From Chloroflexota bacterium (GTDB lineage Bacteria; Chloroflexota; Limnocylindria; Limnocylindrales; CSP1-4), in the NCBI GenBank assembly GCA_016191425.1, contig JACPOR010000028.1, forward strand, positions 1 through 54,948: a DNA stretch of 54,948 nt, written 5' to 3'. Of this stretch, positions 18,223-27,004 are shown in pieces; positions within the stretch are counted from its first letter, which is position 1, and each line of letters begins with the position of its first letter. Both the position numbers and the translations under genes were made by a program. The notes under the pieces were generated by a model. The model worked only from the letters and a program-made list of their open reading frames with translations. It was not told the DNA's origin and did no database searches.

Positions 18223-18228
18223 GGGCGC

Positions 18229-18837
18229 ATGTCAGCCGTCCCGAAACCTCCTGCCCAGGCGCGCCCCGAGGTCTGGCTCGTGCGGCACGGCGAGACGGAA
18301 TGGGCTCGTACCGGCCGGCACACCGGGCTCACCGACATTCCGTTGACCGACGTTGGCCGCAGCCAGGCCGTCGTCCTGGCGCCGCGGCTCGTCGGGCATG
18401 TCTTCAGGCGTGTCCTGTCCAGCCCTCTTTCCCGCGCCCTCGACACTGCCAGACTGGCTGGCTTCGGTGATCGCGTGCAGCCGGACGCCGACCTTGTCGA
18501 ATGGGACTACGGCCAGGACGAGGGCCGGACATCGGAAGCGATCCGGGCTGATCGACCGGAATGGACGATCTGGACGAAGGGACCGCTGGGCGGCGAAACG
18601 ATCGATGCCGTGGCGACGCGCGTGGATCGGGTGATCCAGGCCGCCCAAGATCTCGACGGGAACACGCTCTGCTTCGCTCACGGCCACGTCCTGCGTGTGC
18701 TGGGGGCACGCTGGGTCGGCCTCCCCCCGGGAGGAGGGGCGCTCCTCGCACTCGATACGGCGACGATCTCCGTCCTTGGCTGGGACCATGAGACGCCGGT
18801 GATCCGACGCTGGAACGACGGCATCGATTTCGACTGA
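18229..18837 (+). CDS. Histidine phosphatase family protein (phosphoglycerate-mutase-like)
   Basis: The 202-residue protein has the phosphohistidine motif LVRHGETEW (Arg19-His20-Gly21), SSPLSRALDTARL, the acid/base region EWDYGQDEG and the second histidine in CFAHGHVLRVLG. Members of this short form act on phosphosugars, cobalamin intermediates or nucleotides. Substrate prediction is not possible. Its leaderless-type promoter suggests a single-gene transcript. It converges with the MFS gene. Confidence 0.88.
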   Translation: MSAVPKPPAQARPEVWLVRHGETEWARTGRHTGLTDIPLTDVGRSQAVVLAPRLVGHVFRRVLSSPLSRALDTARLAGFGDRVQPDADLVEWDYGQDEGRTSEAIRADRPEWTIWTKGPLGGETIDAVATRVDRVIQAAQDLDGNTLCFAHGHVLRVLGARWVGLPPGGGALLALDTATISVLGWDHETPVIRRWNDGIDFD

Positions 18838-18877
18838 TCGGCGACGACCTCCACGCGCCGACGCGCTTCCGACGAGG

Positions 18878-20191
18878 TCAGCCAGGTGCAGCCGCACCCG
18901 CGTTTCGCGGTGCAGCACCGGTTCCAAGGTTACCCTCGGAGCCCTCACGGACGAGGAGCAGTGACGCCGTCGCGAGGATCATGAAGCCGGCCGCGACGAG
19001 GAGCGCCCGGTCGATCCCCGCCGCCTGCCAGATCTCGGAGGCGAGCGTGGCGCCGGCCACGACACCCAGATTCGAGAGTGCCGTCACCAGTCCGAAGGAG
19101 CGGCCACGGCGTCCGCCATCCGTGGCCACGGTAAGCAGCGCAAACCAGGAAGACTGGGCTGCCGCGAGCCCACCCCCGGCGGCGATCGCCGACCCGAAGA
19201 TCACGAGGACCGGAGCGTGGGCGATCATCGAGACGAGGTTGAGGAAGACGAGGCCCGAACCGAACGCCACCATCTGGCGGCGGCTCCGCCGGTCGGCCAG
19301 GCGGCTCAGCCACGGCCCGATGAAGATCGACCCCAACCCGAACATGGCGAAGATCAGGGTTACCTGGTTGACGGGCAGTCCCAGCTCATCTTTGGCGAAG
19401 GGCCCGAAGGTCGTGATCCAGCCTCCGTAGGCAGCGTTGAACCCGAGGTTCCACAGCGCGAGCCTGCCGAGTGGCTGGATCGACGCCGCACGCGCCCGCA
19501 GGCGCGACCGCGTCGAGGATGGTGGGCCGGACCCGGCGAGGTAGGCCACCGCTGGCATCGCTGCCGCGGCAACCATGGCCTCGGCGGCAGGTGCGATGGG
19601 TCGCTCGGGCTCGGCCGGCAGGAACACGATGGCGGCGATGGCGGCGACCGACGCCGTGAGACCGACCACGACGAACGGCGCCCGCAGGTCGGCCAGGGCA
19701 AGGAAGCCGCCCAACGCGGGACCGAGCACGGAACCGGCCGACCCGGCGGCCGACAACACGCCGTTGGTGAAGGCGAGGCGAGCCCGATCGGCGACCCGGG
19801 CGACGTACAGGCGCTCGGCGATGATGGACAGGCCGCCACCGAACCCGGCGAGGCTCCGAAACGCGATGAGAGGCACTGCGCTCCGGGCCGTCGCGATGAG
19901 GAAGTTGGCCGCGGCGTACGACGCCTGACCCAGCGGCAGCTGGCGGCGCGGCGAGATCCGGCTGCTGATGAACCCCGAGCCAAGCTGTCCCAGCGTCTGG
20001 GTGACGGCGAAGATGCTGACCATCAGGCCGAGTTCCCGTGGGGATGCCCCGAGCTGGATCGCGAAGATCGGCAGGAGCGGCAGCATGATCGAAACGCCGA
20101 CCTGGGAGATGAACGAGATCGCGGCGAGTGTCAGGATCGGGCGATCGATGTCCCGGATGGCGGACGCGATGGGGCGAAACGGGGAACGCAC
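18878..20191 (-). CDS. MFS transporter
   Basis: The 437-residue protein has about twelve hydrophobic helices in two halves separated by an Arg-rich cytoplasmic loop (SSTRSRLRARAAS, about residue 220). The signature between helices 2 and 3 appears as GSGFISSRISPRRQ, with a second copy RLADRRSRRQ in the C-half. This is the drug/metabolite exporter layout; the substrate is unknown. GTG 20191 is chosen because TACCCT lies exactly six bases upstream. It follows the histidine kinase stop by 22 bases but may have its own leaderless transcript. Confidence 0.85.
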   Translation of the reverse strand: MRSPFRPIASAIRDIDRPILTLAAISFISQVGVSIMLPLLPIFAIQLGASPRELGLMVSIFAVTQTLGQLGSGFISSRISPRRQLPLGQASYAAANFLIATARSAVPLIAFRSLAGFGGGLSIIAERLYVARVADRARLAFTNGVLSAAGSAGSVLGPALGGFLALADLRAPFVVVGLTASVAAIAAIVFLPAEPERPIAPAAEAMVAAAAMPAVAYLAGSGPPSSTRSRLRARAASIQPLGRLALWNLGFNAAYGGWITTFGPFAKDELGLPVNQVTLIFAMFGLGSIFIGPWLSRLADRRSRRQMVAFGSGLVFLNLVSMIAHAPVLVIFGSAIAAGGGLAAAQSSWFALLTVATDGGRRGRSFGLVTALSNLGVVAGATLASEIWQAAGIDRALLVAAGFMILATASLLLVREGSEGNLGTGAAPRNAGAAAPG

Positions 20192-20197
20192 CCGCGA

Positions 20198-20203
20198 AGG
20201 GTA
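20198..20203 (-). promoter_or_regulatory. Leaderless-type -10 box (TACCCT)
   Basis: TACCCT on the minus strand, six bases (TCGCGG), then GTG 20191. It lies just before the end of the kinase gene. Confidence 0.45.
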
Positions 20204-20213
20204 CGCGAATGGG

Positions 20214-21516
20214 TCAGGCGGCGGTGGCCCCTCGCTCCATGGGAATGCAGACCGCAAATCGTGCCCCGGACGGCGCCCGGTTCGATACCTGGATGTCTCC
20301 GCCGTGACCCGCCACGATCCATGAGGCGATCGACAGTCCGAGCCCGGATCCACCCGCGGGGGCCCCGACGCCGCGCCAGAACCGCTCGAAGACATGAGGC
20401 AGGTCCTCCTCACGGATGCCGGGTCCGTCGTCCTCGACCACGAGGAGAACAGCAGCCCCATCGGGCCGCACCGAGACCCTGACCTGGCCTCCCGACGGGC
20501 TATGGCGGATGGCGTTGTCCACGAGGATGAGGACCAGCTGCCGCAGTCGCGTCGCGTCGCCATATACCACCGCAGGCGTCGGCTCGGCGGTGACCTGGAT
20601 GCCGCGCTGGGCCGCCGCGGCCACGAGGGACGAGGCGGCGTCGGCCGTGACATCGCCGAGATCGACCGGGAGTCGCTCGAGTGGGACGGCACCGGAGTCC
20701 GTCCGCGCGAGAAGGAGCAGGTCCTCGACAAGGTGGGTCATGTTCTCGACCTCTGCGCCGATGTCATCGAGGGCGTCACCGACCTGCCGGATCGGCGCCT
20801 CGGGGTGGCGTCGAAGCAAATCGAGCGAGGTCCGGATCACGGTCAGCGGCGTCCGGAGTTCATGGCTCGCGTCAGCAGCGAATTCGCGCTGGCGGCGGAG
20901 TGATCGACGCTGCGACGCGAGCGACGCGCGGATGGGCACCAGCGCCCGGCGTGAGTAGAGCACGCCGACCCCGGCTGCCACGAGCACGACCACGACGCCA
21001 CCGACGAGCAGAACGGTCAGCAGGACACCGAGCGTTCGCTCCTCGGCGGTACGATCCTGGAAGATCTGGACGTAGACGGGACCGATCCGGCTGCTGACGG
21101 AGGTCGTGAGGATCCGGACGGGAGTCCCTGCGGCCGTACTGTCGCGCACGTCCCGGCCGGCCGTCTCGGCGGCCGCCAGAGAGACCGCATCCGGCCCGTT
21201 GAACGGCGGAGGCATGCTCCGCGGGAGGATCAGGCGTCCATCCGCGCCCACCACGAGGGCGAAGGTACCGGAGGTGCCTCCCCCGAACTCGGCGCAGGGC
21301 GTTGGCACGGTCGTCAAGCTGCCGCGTCCCCGTGGCGGCGAGGCTCTGGTTGACCGCCGCATACAGCGCAATCCCCAGGACGACGAGGACGACGAGTGTC
21401 GTTCCCGCTGCCCAGACGACCAGGCGGCGCCCGACGCCCGCGACCAGTCGCTCGTCGCCGGCAATCGCGGCAGCTTCGGCCGTGTCGACGGCACCGAGCT
21501 GGGAACCGTCAGGCAT
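20214..21516 (-). CDS. Sensor histidine kinase with an apparent +1 frameshift
   Basis: ATG 21516 overlaps the response-regulator stop and opens a frame with a cytoplasmic N-terminus and a first membrane helix (LVVWAAGTTLVVLVVLGIAL). This frame stops looking like a kinase after QLDDRANAL. The matching continuation (AEFGGGTSGTFALVVGADG..., second membrane helix, HAMP-like SRRALVPIRASL, HisKA motif FAADASHELRTPLT, N-box ILVDNAIRHSP, GPGIREED and GSGLGLSI) lies one base out of phase, with the switch near 21288 in CTGCGCCGAG. One extra base explains it. The protein is either inactivated, made by frameshifting, or intact with a sequence error. Its partner is the adjacent regulator. Confidence 0.82.
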
Positions 21517-22183
21517 CGCTCAACCGGTAGCCGACGCCCCTCACCGTCTCGACCCTTCTGCCTGCCGTTCCGAGCTTCGTGCGGAGGTAGTGGACGTACG
21601 CATCGACGGCGTTGGGCGTGACGGCAGCGCTGTACGGCCACGCCTGATCGAGGAGTTGATCTCGCGTCAGGGCCTGCCCGGGGTGGCGAAGGAAGCACTC
21701 GAGCAGCGCGAATTCCCGAGGGCTGAGGTCGACGCGCTTGTTGTGGACCGTGACCCGCCGCTCCGTTTCGTTGAGCGTGATCGGACCGACCTCCAGACGC
21801 GAATCCGGGCGGCGCGGGCCAGGCTCGGCCCGTCGGCTGAGGGCCCGGAGCCGGGCCGCGAGCTCCTCGTACGCGAACGGCTTGACCAGGTAGTCGTCGG
21901 CACCGGCGTCGAGACCCTCCACGCGATCGCGAACGGTGTCACGCGCCGTGAGCATCAGGATGGCGGTCTCGCTGCCGTTCGACCGGAGGCGACGGGCGAC
22001 CTCGATCCCGCTGATATCCGGCAGGCCGACGTCGAGGATCACGGCATCGATGCCGTTCGCCTCGGCCAGATCGAGGCCCGATTCACCATCGGTCGCGACA
22101 TCGACGACATGCCGATCCTCCTCGAGGAGGCGCTTCAGCACTCGGCCGAGTCGTTCGTCGTCCTCGATCACGAGGAGATGCAT
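21509..22183 (-). CDS. OmpR/PhoB-family response regulator
   Basis: The 224-residue protein has a receiver domain (acid pocket IEDDE, phospho-acceptor Asp51 in ILDVGLPD, LTARD, and Lys in YLVKPF) followed by a winged-helix domain (LEVGPITLNETERRV...SPREFALLECFLRHPG...VDAYVHYLRTKL...TVRGVGYRL). ATG 22183 is chosen because ACAGGAG lies about ten bases upstream. It is co-transcribed with the kinase. Its position directly behind the flavin electron-transfer genes suggests that redox or metal status is the signal, but this is inference. Confidence 0.92.
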   Translation of the reverse strand: MHLLVIEDDERLGRVLKRLLEEDRHVVDVATDGESGLDLAEANGIDAVILDVGLPDISGIEVARRLRSNGSETAILMLTARDTVRDRVEGLDAGADDYLVKPFAYEELAARLRALSRRAEPGPRRPDSRLEVGPITLNETERRVTVHNKRVDLSPREFALLECFLRHPGQALTRDQLLDQAWPYSAAVTPNAVDAYVHYLRTKLGTAGRRVETVRGVGYRLSDA

Positions 22184-22262
22184 CGGGCAATGGCTCCTGT
22201 CAGGGCCGCAGGCTTCGGGCCGTGCCCGCCGCGGCCGTGTCGGCGTTTGCTCCGGTTGGTCG

Positions 22263-22280
22263 ATGGTAGTGCATTGCACT
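22263..22280 (-). promoter_or_regulatory. Candidate promoter and operator of the two-component operon
   Basis: TACCAT (minus strand, 22263-22268) is a -10-like box and abuts the perfect inverted repeat AGTGCA-T-TGCACT at 22268-22280. A regulator bound there would cover the promoter. It lies in the 120-base gap before the response-regulator gene. Confidence 0.4.
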
Positions 22281-22303
22281 CTTCCGATCGAACCGATCCA
22301 TCG

Positions 22304-23173
22304 TCAGTGAAGGCCCTCGGGATGAGAATCGTCTGAGAAGCCGTGGGCGCCGGTCGAGTCGGGGACGCGGTATCGATCGATCACGGGCGTCCAGACGACC
22401 TCGCGGGACTCGGTGATCGCGAGGGCGCCATAACCCGGATGCGCGTCGATCCAGGCCAGGCCTTGGAGACCCATCACGAAGCCCGCGGTGGCATAGGCAT
22501 CGGCCCACGCGAGATCCGGACCAACGACCGTGAGACTGACGAGACCCTGCGGGAACGTGCCGGTTCGGGGGTCGATGATGTGCTCGCCTCGCTCATACAA
22601 CCCCGAAGTCGCGATCGCGTTGTCGCGCATCGAAAGGATGGCCGCAACGTGCGCCGCATCGTCCGGATGGCGGACTCCGATCTGCCAGGGAACCCCCGGG
22701 GCAGCCTCACCACGGCTGACGATATCCCCTCCCGCCGCCACGAGGAGGTTCACGGCCCCGGCTGTGGCAAGTCGAAGGGCCGCCTCCTCCACCGCCCAGC
22801 CCTTGACCAGCGCGCTTGGATCGACGATCCCATCCGGGCGATGGCGACGGACGTCGAAGGCCCCATTCGAGGTCCTTGCCAGATCATCACAGGCGGCCAG
22901 GACCCAGCGGACATCGGCACTCAGGTCCGCCTCAAGCAGGGCTCCCGCCGCCAGGAGGCCCAATTCGCTGTCCCGGCGATAGAGGCTGAAGCGTCGATCG
23001 ATATCGCGCAGAACCTCGAACACGGCATCGATCGCGTCGGAGGACACGAACGGGGCCCGGATGTCCACCGTGATCGCAGTGCCCATGATGAACTCCACCC
23101 GGAGCTGACGGTCGGGTCGCGTTCTCGGCTCGTCGTCCCGCAGCGGTCGTTCGGACGCACCGGCCACCGTCAT
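22304..23173 (-). CDS. apbE: FAD:protein FMN transferase (ApbE family)
   Basis: The 289-residue protein shows the ApbE pattern: EFIMGTAITVDIRA at the start, IDRRFSLYRRDSELG, DPSALVKGWAVEEAA, NLLVAAGGDIVSRG, and the metal/flavin site DPRTGTFPQG with ATAGFVMG. ApbE transfers FMN from FAD onto a Thr of target proteins. The direct upstream neighbour is such a target, and the two genes overlap (ATGA). No lipobox or signal peptide is visible at this start, which is unusual because many ApbE proteins are exported; the flavinylated domain lies outside, so an unrecognised export route or internal start may exist. Confidence 0.92.
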   Translation of the reverse strand: MTVAGASERPLRDDEPRTRPDRQLRVEFIMGTAITVDIRAPFVSSDAIDAVFEVLRDIDRRFSLYRRDSELGLLAAGALLEADLSADVRWVLAACDDLARTSNGAFDVRRHRPDGIVDPSALVKGWAVEEAALRLATAGAVNLLVAAGGDIVSRGEAAPGVPWQIGVRHPDDAAHVAAILSMRDNAIATSGLYERGEHIIDPRTGTFPQGLVSLTVVGPDLAWADAYATAGFVMGLQGLAWIDAHPGYGALAITESREVVWTPVIDRYRVPDSTGAHGFSDDSHPEGLH

Positions 23174-23760
23174 AAGCCCGCCTGGTCGAGCGCTCCCTGC
23201 AGCGACGTGGCGTAGGCGATGCTCGTGTACGTTGCCCCGGATACGCCATCAATGCGGGCCGACTGGACCGTCAGGGCCTGCTTCCGGAGAATCGGCGCCA
23301 CGTAGTTGGAGATGCTCCCGGAGCGCCCGCCAACCGGCATCGCCAGGGCGGTGACGTCGACGATCTTCCCGGCCTTGACTGTGACCTCGACCTGGACGTT
23401 CCCATACGGATCGGCCGCAACCGGGCCGACGTACTGGACCGACACCCCGGTCGTCGATTGGCCGGTGCCGGACGAGCCCGCGGAACCCGAGGAACCCGAG
23501 GAGCCGGTCTTGCCGGTGGAGCCCGCCGTGCCCGTGGGGCCTGCCGTGCCGCCCGATGTGGTCGAACCCGTTGAGCCCGCGGTGGCGCCCGATCCGTTAC
23601 CCACGCCGGTCCGTGAGCTTGTCCCGCCCGCGGCCGTGGCCGGGTCAGCTCCCGGGCTCGCTGCGGTCGCGAGCGCAAGGTCCCGTGGACCGCGGAAGTT
23701 GACGAGCAGCATCAGGGCGAGAGCGAGAGCTCCGGCAGCGGCCGTGATCCGTTGACGCAT
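23170..23760 (-). CDS. Exported FMN-binding domain protein (ApbE substrate)
   Basis: From ATG 23760 the protein has 196 residues. It contains a signal peptide or membrane anchor (RITAAAGALALALMLLVNF), a low-complexity Gly/Ser/Thr linker of about 75 residues, and a C-terminal FMN-binding domain. The domain ends with DGVSGATYTSIAYATSLQ, where SGATYT is the site at which ApbE links FMN to the threonine. The start is set by GAGG six bases upstream; longer in-frame starts at 23772 and 23802 exist, the last overlapping the previous gene. It should carry electrons outside the membrane from the flavocytochrome encoded just before it. Confidence 0.88.
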   Translation of the reverse strand: MRQRITAAAGALALALMLLVNFRGPRDLALATAASPGADPATAAGGTSSRTGVGNGSGATAGSTGSTTSGGTAGPTGTAGSTGKTGSSGSSGSAGSSGTGQSTTGVSVQYVGPVAADPYGNVQVEVTVKAGKIVDVTALAMPVGGRSGSISNYVAPILRKQALTVQSARIDGVSGATYTSIAYATSLQGALDQAGL

Positions 23761-23779
23761 GCGTGGCCTCATTCTCTGA

Positions 23780-25186
23780 TCAGTAGGCGAAGCGTTCGAC
23801 ATGGACTCGGGACGGTGGCACGCCGAGATCGCCAAGGGTTTCGGTGATGCGATCCATCATCTCGTTGGGGCCGCATACGTAGACGTCATGATCAGCGATG
23901 CCGGGAACGAGGCTCGCGATGCCGAACACGTCGAGTGGGTCCTCTGGCAGATCGATGCTCCCGCGCCGACCGACCAGGTAGTGCACCTTGACCCCGCGCT
24001 TCTCAGCCAGCACCTCGAGCTCCCTGCGGAAGATGACGTGTTTCGGATGACGGGCGCGGTAGAGCAGCGTGAGCTCGCCCGGCCTGCCGGGAAGCGCCTC
24101 GACGAGCGCCCGGAGTGGCGTGACGCCGATCCCTCCGGCGATGAGCGTGACTCGGCGGCGCGTCCGGCGCACCCCGGTGAGGACGCCGTACGGGCCTTCG
24201 AGCAGCACGCGCGTTCCGACGGCGAGGTGCTGGTATCGACGCGTGTCGTCGCCGAGCGCCTTCACGGTCGTCCGGATCCAGTTGCCGTTGGGAGCCGATG
24301 AGATGGAGAACGGGTGCCCGCTCCACCAGCGCGATCCGTCGAGGAAGCGCCACACGAAATACTGGCCGGATCGGAGCGGCAGTTGACCGAGGTTGCGACC
24401 GGTGATGTAGATCGACACGACCCCAGGTCCCTCGGAGACGACACTCGCCACACGGAACCGGTGGCGGGCATTCAGGCGGATCGGGCTGATGACGCGATAC
24501 GCGAGCAGGAGCCCGAACGTGATCGCGTACAGGCCCGTCCAGTAGATCCGGGCGAGTGGATCATGAAGGAAGTCGGCGCCGACGAGCAGCTGGTGGAGGA
24601 ACCCGAACGCGATCGCGAGATACGCCAGGAGGTGCAGGACGAACCAGGCCTCGTAGCTCAACGCTCGTCGCGCGGCCCGCATCGACGTGATCCCGACGAT
24701 CACGAAGATCCCGAAGCCGACGGTGGCAAGGGTGACGAAGTCGAACGTGGTGAGGATCGTCCATGCCTCGCCGAGGAAGGAACTGCCATCGCCGGCTCCG
24801 TACCCGGCGATGATGAAGAAGCCGTGGGCCGCGATCAGCCACACGGTCGCGAATCCGATCCACCGATGGGCGACAGCGAGGCGGTCCATGCCGAACGCCT
24901 GCTCGAGCCACGGCATCCGTGACATCAGCAGGAGCTGGATCAGCGCGAAATAGGTCCCGAGCAGGGCGCTGACCTGACCGATCGCGACCAATGCGCCGCC
25001 CGGCGTGCTCAGCTGATCAGGGCCCCCGTGGCGTACCCACATCGCGAGGATGAACAGGGCGTTGCCAACGAGGATGGCAATCATGTCGCGCCCGGTGATG
25101 GACCAGACTCGCGGGAGGGGCACTGATCGACGCGCAGTTCCGGCGCCTCCGGCGGGCGTGGGTCGTCTGAGCGTCGAGGCTGTCAT
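23780..25186 (-). CDS. Ferric-reductase-like transmembrane flavocytochrome (NAD(P)H-dependent)
   Basis: The 468-residue protein has an N-terminal membrane domain of about six helices with likely heme histidines (VAHRWIGF, AAHGFFIIAGYG, LHLLAYLAIAFGFLHQ). A ferredoxin-reductase module follows, with the FAD motif HPFSISSAPNG, the NAD(P) loop AGGIGVTPLRAL and a C-terminal VCGPNEMMDRI. It can move electrons from NAD(P)H through FAD and heme across the membrane. With the FMN protein and ApbE downstream it forms a compact extracytoplasmic electron-transfer unit. ATG 25186 is chosen as the first Met after stop-rich upstream DNA; no strong ribosome site was found. Confidence 0.88.
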   Translation of the reverse strand: MTASTLRRPTPAGGAGTARRSVPLPRVWSITGRDMIAILVGNALFILAMWVRHGGPDQLSTPGGALVAIGQVSALLGTYFALIQLLLMSRMPWLEQAFGMDRLAVAHRWIGFATVWLIAAHGFFIIAGYGAGDGSSFLGEAWTILTTFDFVTLATVGFGIFVIVGITSMRAARRALSYEAWFVLHLLAYLAIAFGFLHQLLVGADFLHDPLARIYWTGLYAITFGLLLAYRVISPIRLNARHRFRVASVVSEGPGVVSIYITGRNLGQLPLRSGQYFVWRFLDGSRWWSGHPFSISSAPNGNWIRTTVKALGDDTRRYQHLAVGTRVLLEGPYGVLTGVRRTRRRVTLIAGGIGVTPLRALVEALPGRPGELTLLYRARHPKHVIFRRELEVLAEKRGVKVHYLVGRRGSIDLPEDPLDVFGIASLVPGIADHDVYVCGPNEMMDRITETLGDLGVPPSRVHVERFAY

Positions 25187-25355
25187 GCCGTGATGTTCCG
25201 GGTTGTCCGTGAGAGGTGCATGAGACCTCAACGGCCGGCCGCAAGAACGAATCGAACCTGGCACTGATCGGAAGGGATCGGACCTCGGAGGTTCGCATGA
25301 GGACCCGAACGCACGCGTCCGCTACCGAAGCGGGGTCAAGAGACCGTGGACGGAG

Positions 25356-25430
25356 TGGCTCCGGCGGTAAGATTCGAACTTACGACCAAGCGATTAACAG
25401 TCGCCCGCTCTACCACTGAGCTACGCCGGA
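25356..25430 (-). tRNA. tRNA-Asn (anticodon GTT)
   Basis: The minus strand folds as a complete cloverleaf: acceptor TCCGGCG/CGCCGGA, D-stem GCTC/GAGC, anticodon loop CTGTTAA with GTT, T-arm GTAAG-TTCGAAT-CTTAC, discriminator G and an encoded CCA. Confidence 0.95.
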
Positions 25431-25558
25431 GCGAAGGCGTCGCCGAGACGACCGCCGAGGGCGGGGCCGGGGGCCTCGCGCCGGGCGAAGAATAGCAGAG
25501 GTCTGCCGCGCCGGGGACAGGCCCGCCTTGGTTTTGGCTCAGGCACGTGGAGCGCTGC

Positions 25559-25564
25559 CATACT
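25559..25564 (+). promoter_or_regulatory. Leaderless-type -10 box (CATACT)
   Basis: CATACT, six bases (GCGACC), then GTG 25571. The first base departs from TANNNT, so this is weaker than the other examples. Confidence 0.35.
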
Positions 25565-25570
25565 GCGACC

Positions 25571-26536
25571 GTGGACTCCCCGCTCGTCTCCCCGCAGGTC
25601 CTTGCCGACTGGATCGCATCAGGCCGACGCGACCTTCGGGTCGTTGATGTGCGGTGGTATCTCGGAAGGCCGGCCGGCGCAGGACGCGCCGCCTACGAGA
25701 GCGGACATGTTCCCGGGGCCGTGCACCTGGACGTGGACGGTGAGCTCACAGCCAGCTCCGGTCCGGGCCGCCATCCGCTCCCGGATCCGCGTGCCTTCGT
25801 GGGGACGCTCGAGGCGGCCGGCATCAATGACGGCGACACTGTCGTTGCCTATGACGACGTCGGCGGCTGGGTCGCGGCCCGTCTCTGGTGGATGCTCGAG
25901 GACCTCGGCTTCGGGGCCGGTGGGCACGGAGGAGTGCTCGTCCTTGATGGCGGATGGCCGGCCTGGACCACCTCCGGCGGCGCCGTGGCGATCTCGACCC
26001 CGATCTTGACCCAGACCCCGAATCCGACCCCGAACCGTGGGTCGGTCCACCTCGCGGCGTCATGGCGGCGCGTCATCGATCGCGAGGCGCTGAAAGCTCG
26101 CCTCGGCGGTGTGCTTCTCCTCGACTCGCGGGCAGCCGCTCGGTATCGGGGCGAGATCGAACCGATCGACCCTGTTCCCGGTCACATCCCGACGGCGCTC
26201 AACGCCCCCACCGATGGCAACTTGGAGCTCTCCGGGCGGTTCCGGGATCCCGCGGAACTCGCCGGGCTGTACCGGTCGCTCCGTCGCAGGGCCATCGGCG
26301 CCGGGTACGACCTTCGAAGGGGAGGCGGGGCCGCGGTCGTCGTGTCCTGCGGCAGCGGCATTTCCGCATGCCACTCGGCCCTTGCCATGCGGATCGCCGG
26401 GCTGCCAGATCCCGTCCTGTATCCGGGCTCGTACAGCGACTGGTCCACGGCCGGCGAACCCGTCGCGGTCGGTTCGGGGCCGGGCGCACCACCCGCCGCG
26501 CCGGGTATGCACCCAGCGCATGGGGCGAGGCAGTAG
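25571..26536 (+). CDS. Rhodanese-type sulfurtransferase (thiosulfate/3-mercaptopyruvate)
   Basis: The protein of 321 residues has two tandem rhodanese domains. The N-domain (DLRVVDVRWYLG...ESGHVPGAVHLDVDGELT...VVAYDDVGGWVAARLWWMLEDLG) lacks the catalytic Cys, having Asp in YDD. The C-domain has LLLDSRAAARYRGEIEPIDPVPGHIPTALN and the active loop CGSGISAC, one of the thiosulfate/mercaptopyruvate sulfurtransferase types. It moves sulfane sulfur to acceptors such as cyanide or thiols. A short Thr/Pro-rich linker joins the domains. GTG 25571 is supported by a -10-like hexamer six bases before it. Confidence 0.9.
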   Translation: MDSPLVSPQVLADWIASGRRDLRVVDVRWYLGRPAGAGRAAYESGHVPGAVHLDVDGELTASSGPGRHPLPDPRAFVGTLEAAGINDGDTVVAYDDVGGWVAARLWWMLEDLGFGAGGHGGVLVLDGGWPAWTTSGGAVAISTPILTQTPNPTPNRGSVHLAASWRRVIDREALKARLGGVLLLDSRAAARYRGEIEPIDPVPGHIPTALNAPTDGNLELSGRFRDPAELAGLYRSLRRRAIGAGYDLRRGGGAAVVVSCGSGISACHSALAMRIAGLPDPVLYPGSYSDWSTAGEPVAVGSGPGAPPAAPGMHPAHGARQ

Positions 26537-26670
26537 AGCGTCGCAGCTCCCCTGGTTCGGTCACCTCGCGCATGAGACGACACCGTTCGTGCCCCACCGG
26601 CACGACCGGCAACACCAGAGCCACGCAGGCGCCCGGACTCATGCGTCCCGCGCATGAGGACCCGCCCGGT

Positions 26671-26738
26671 CGGCCCCGCCGTGTCGGCCCCGCCGTGTCG
26701 GCCCGGCCGTGTCGGCCCGGCCGTGTCGGCCCGGCGCT
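26671..26738. repeat. 14-base tandem repeat, four copies plus a partial one
   Basis: Units of CGGCCCCGCCGTGT or CGGCCCGGCCGTGT start at 26671, 26685, 26699 and 26713, with a partial unit to 26738. They sit in the 470-base gap between the rhodanese and LacI genes. Apart from these and the promoter at 26888-26927, I see nothing in that gap. Confidence 0.8.
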
Positions 26739-26887
26739 GCTCATCGGGGCCGAGGGTGACGGGAGGGGTATCCATCCCGACAGGGTCCGCTTGACCCAGG
26801 GTGACAAAGTCTCAGCCCAGGCCACGGGGTGATAGTGAATCGCTGCCCATCGACACATCGACAACGCGACACATCGACAACTCGGCC

Positions 26888-26927
26888 TTGACGGATCAGT
26901 AACCGTGCGTTACTAATATGCGTTACT
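26888..26927 (+). promoter_or_regulatory. Promoter with overlapping LacI-type operator
   Basis: TTGACG (26888-26893) and TACTAA (26911-26916) are spaced 17 bases apart. The perfect inverted repeat AGTAAC-N5-GTTACT (26898-26914) fills the spacer and touches the -10 box. TGCGTTACT recurs at 26906-26914 and 26919-26927. This suggests autoregulation by the downstream LacI-family protein. Confidence 0.6.
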
Positions 26928-27004
26928 TACGCGTCGACGACGCGTCAATCGAGGTGCCGGGTGCCCTCACCGTCGTGGAGCTGGCCGGCCCAGGAGGATG
27001 CGGA

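Noticed and set aside
18878-20731. An extended version of the MFS gene reading into the kinase gene
   Set aside because: The upstream part is antiparallel-frame shadow of the kinase; the -10 box six bases before GTG 20191 fits the shorter gene.
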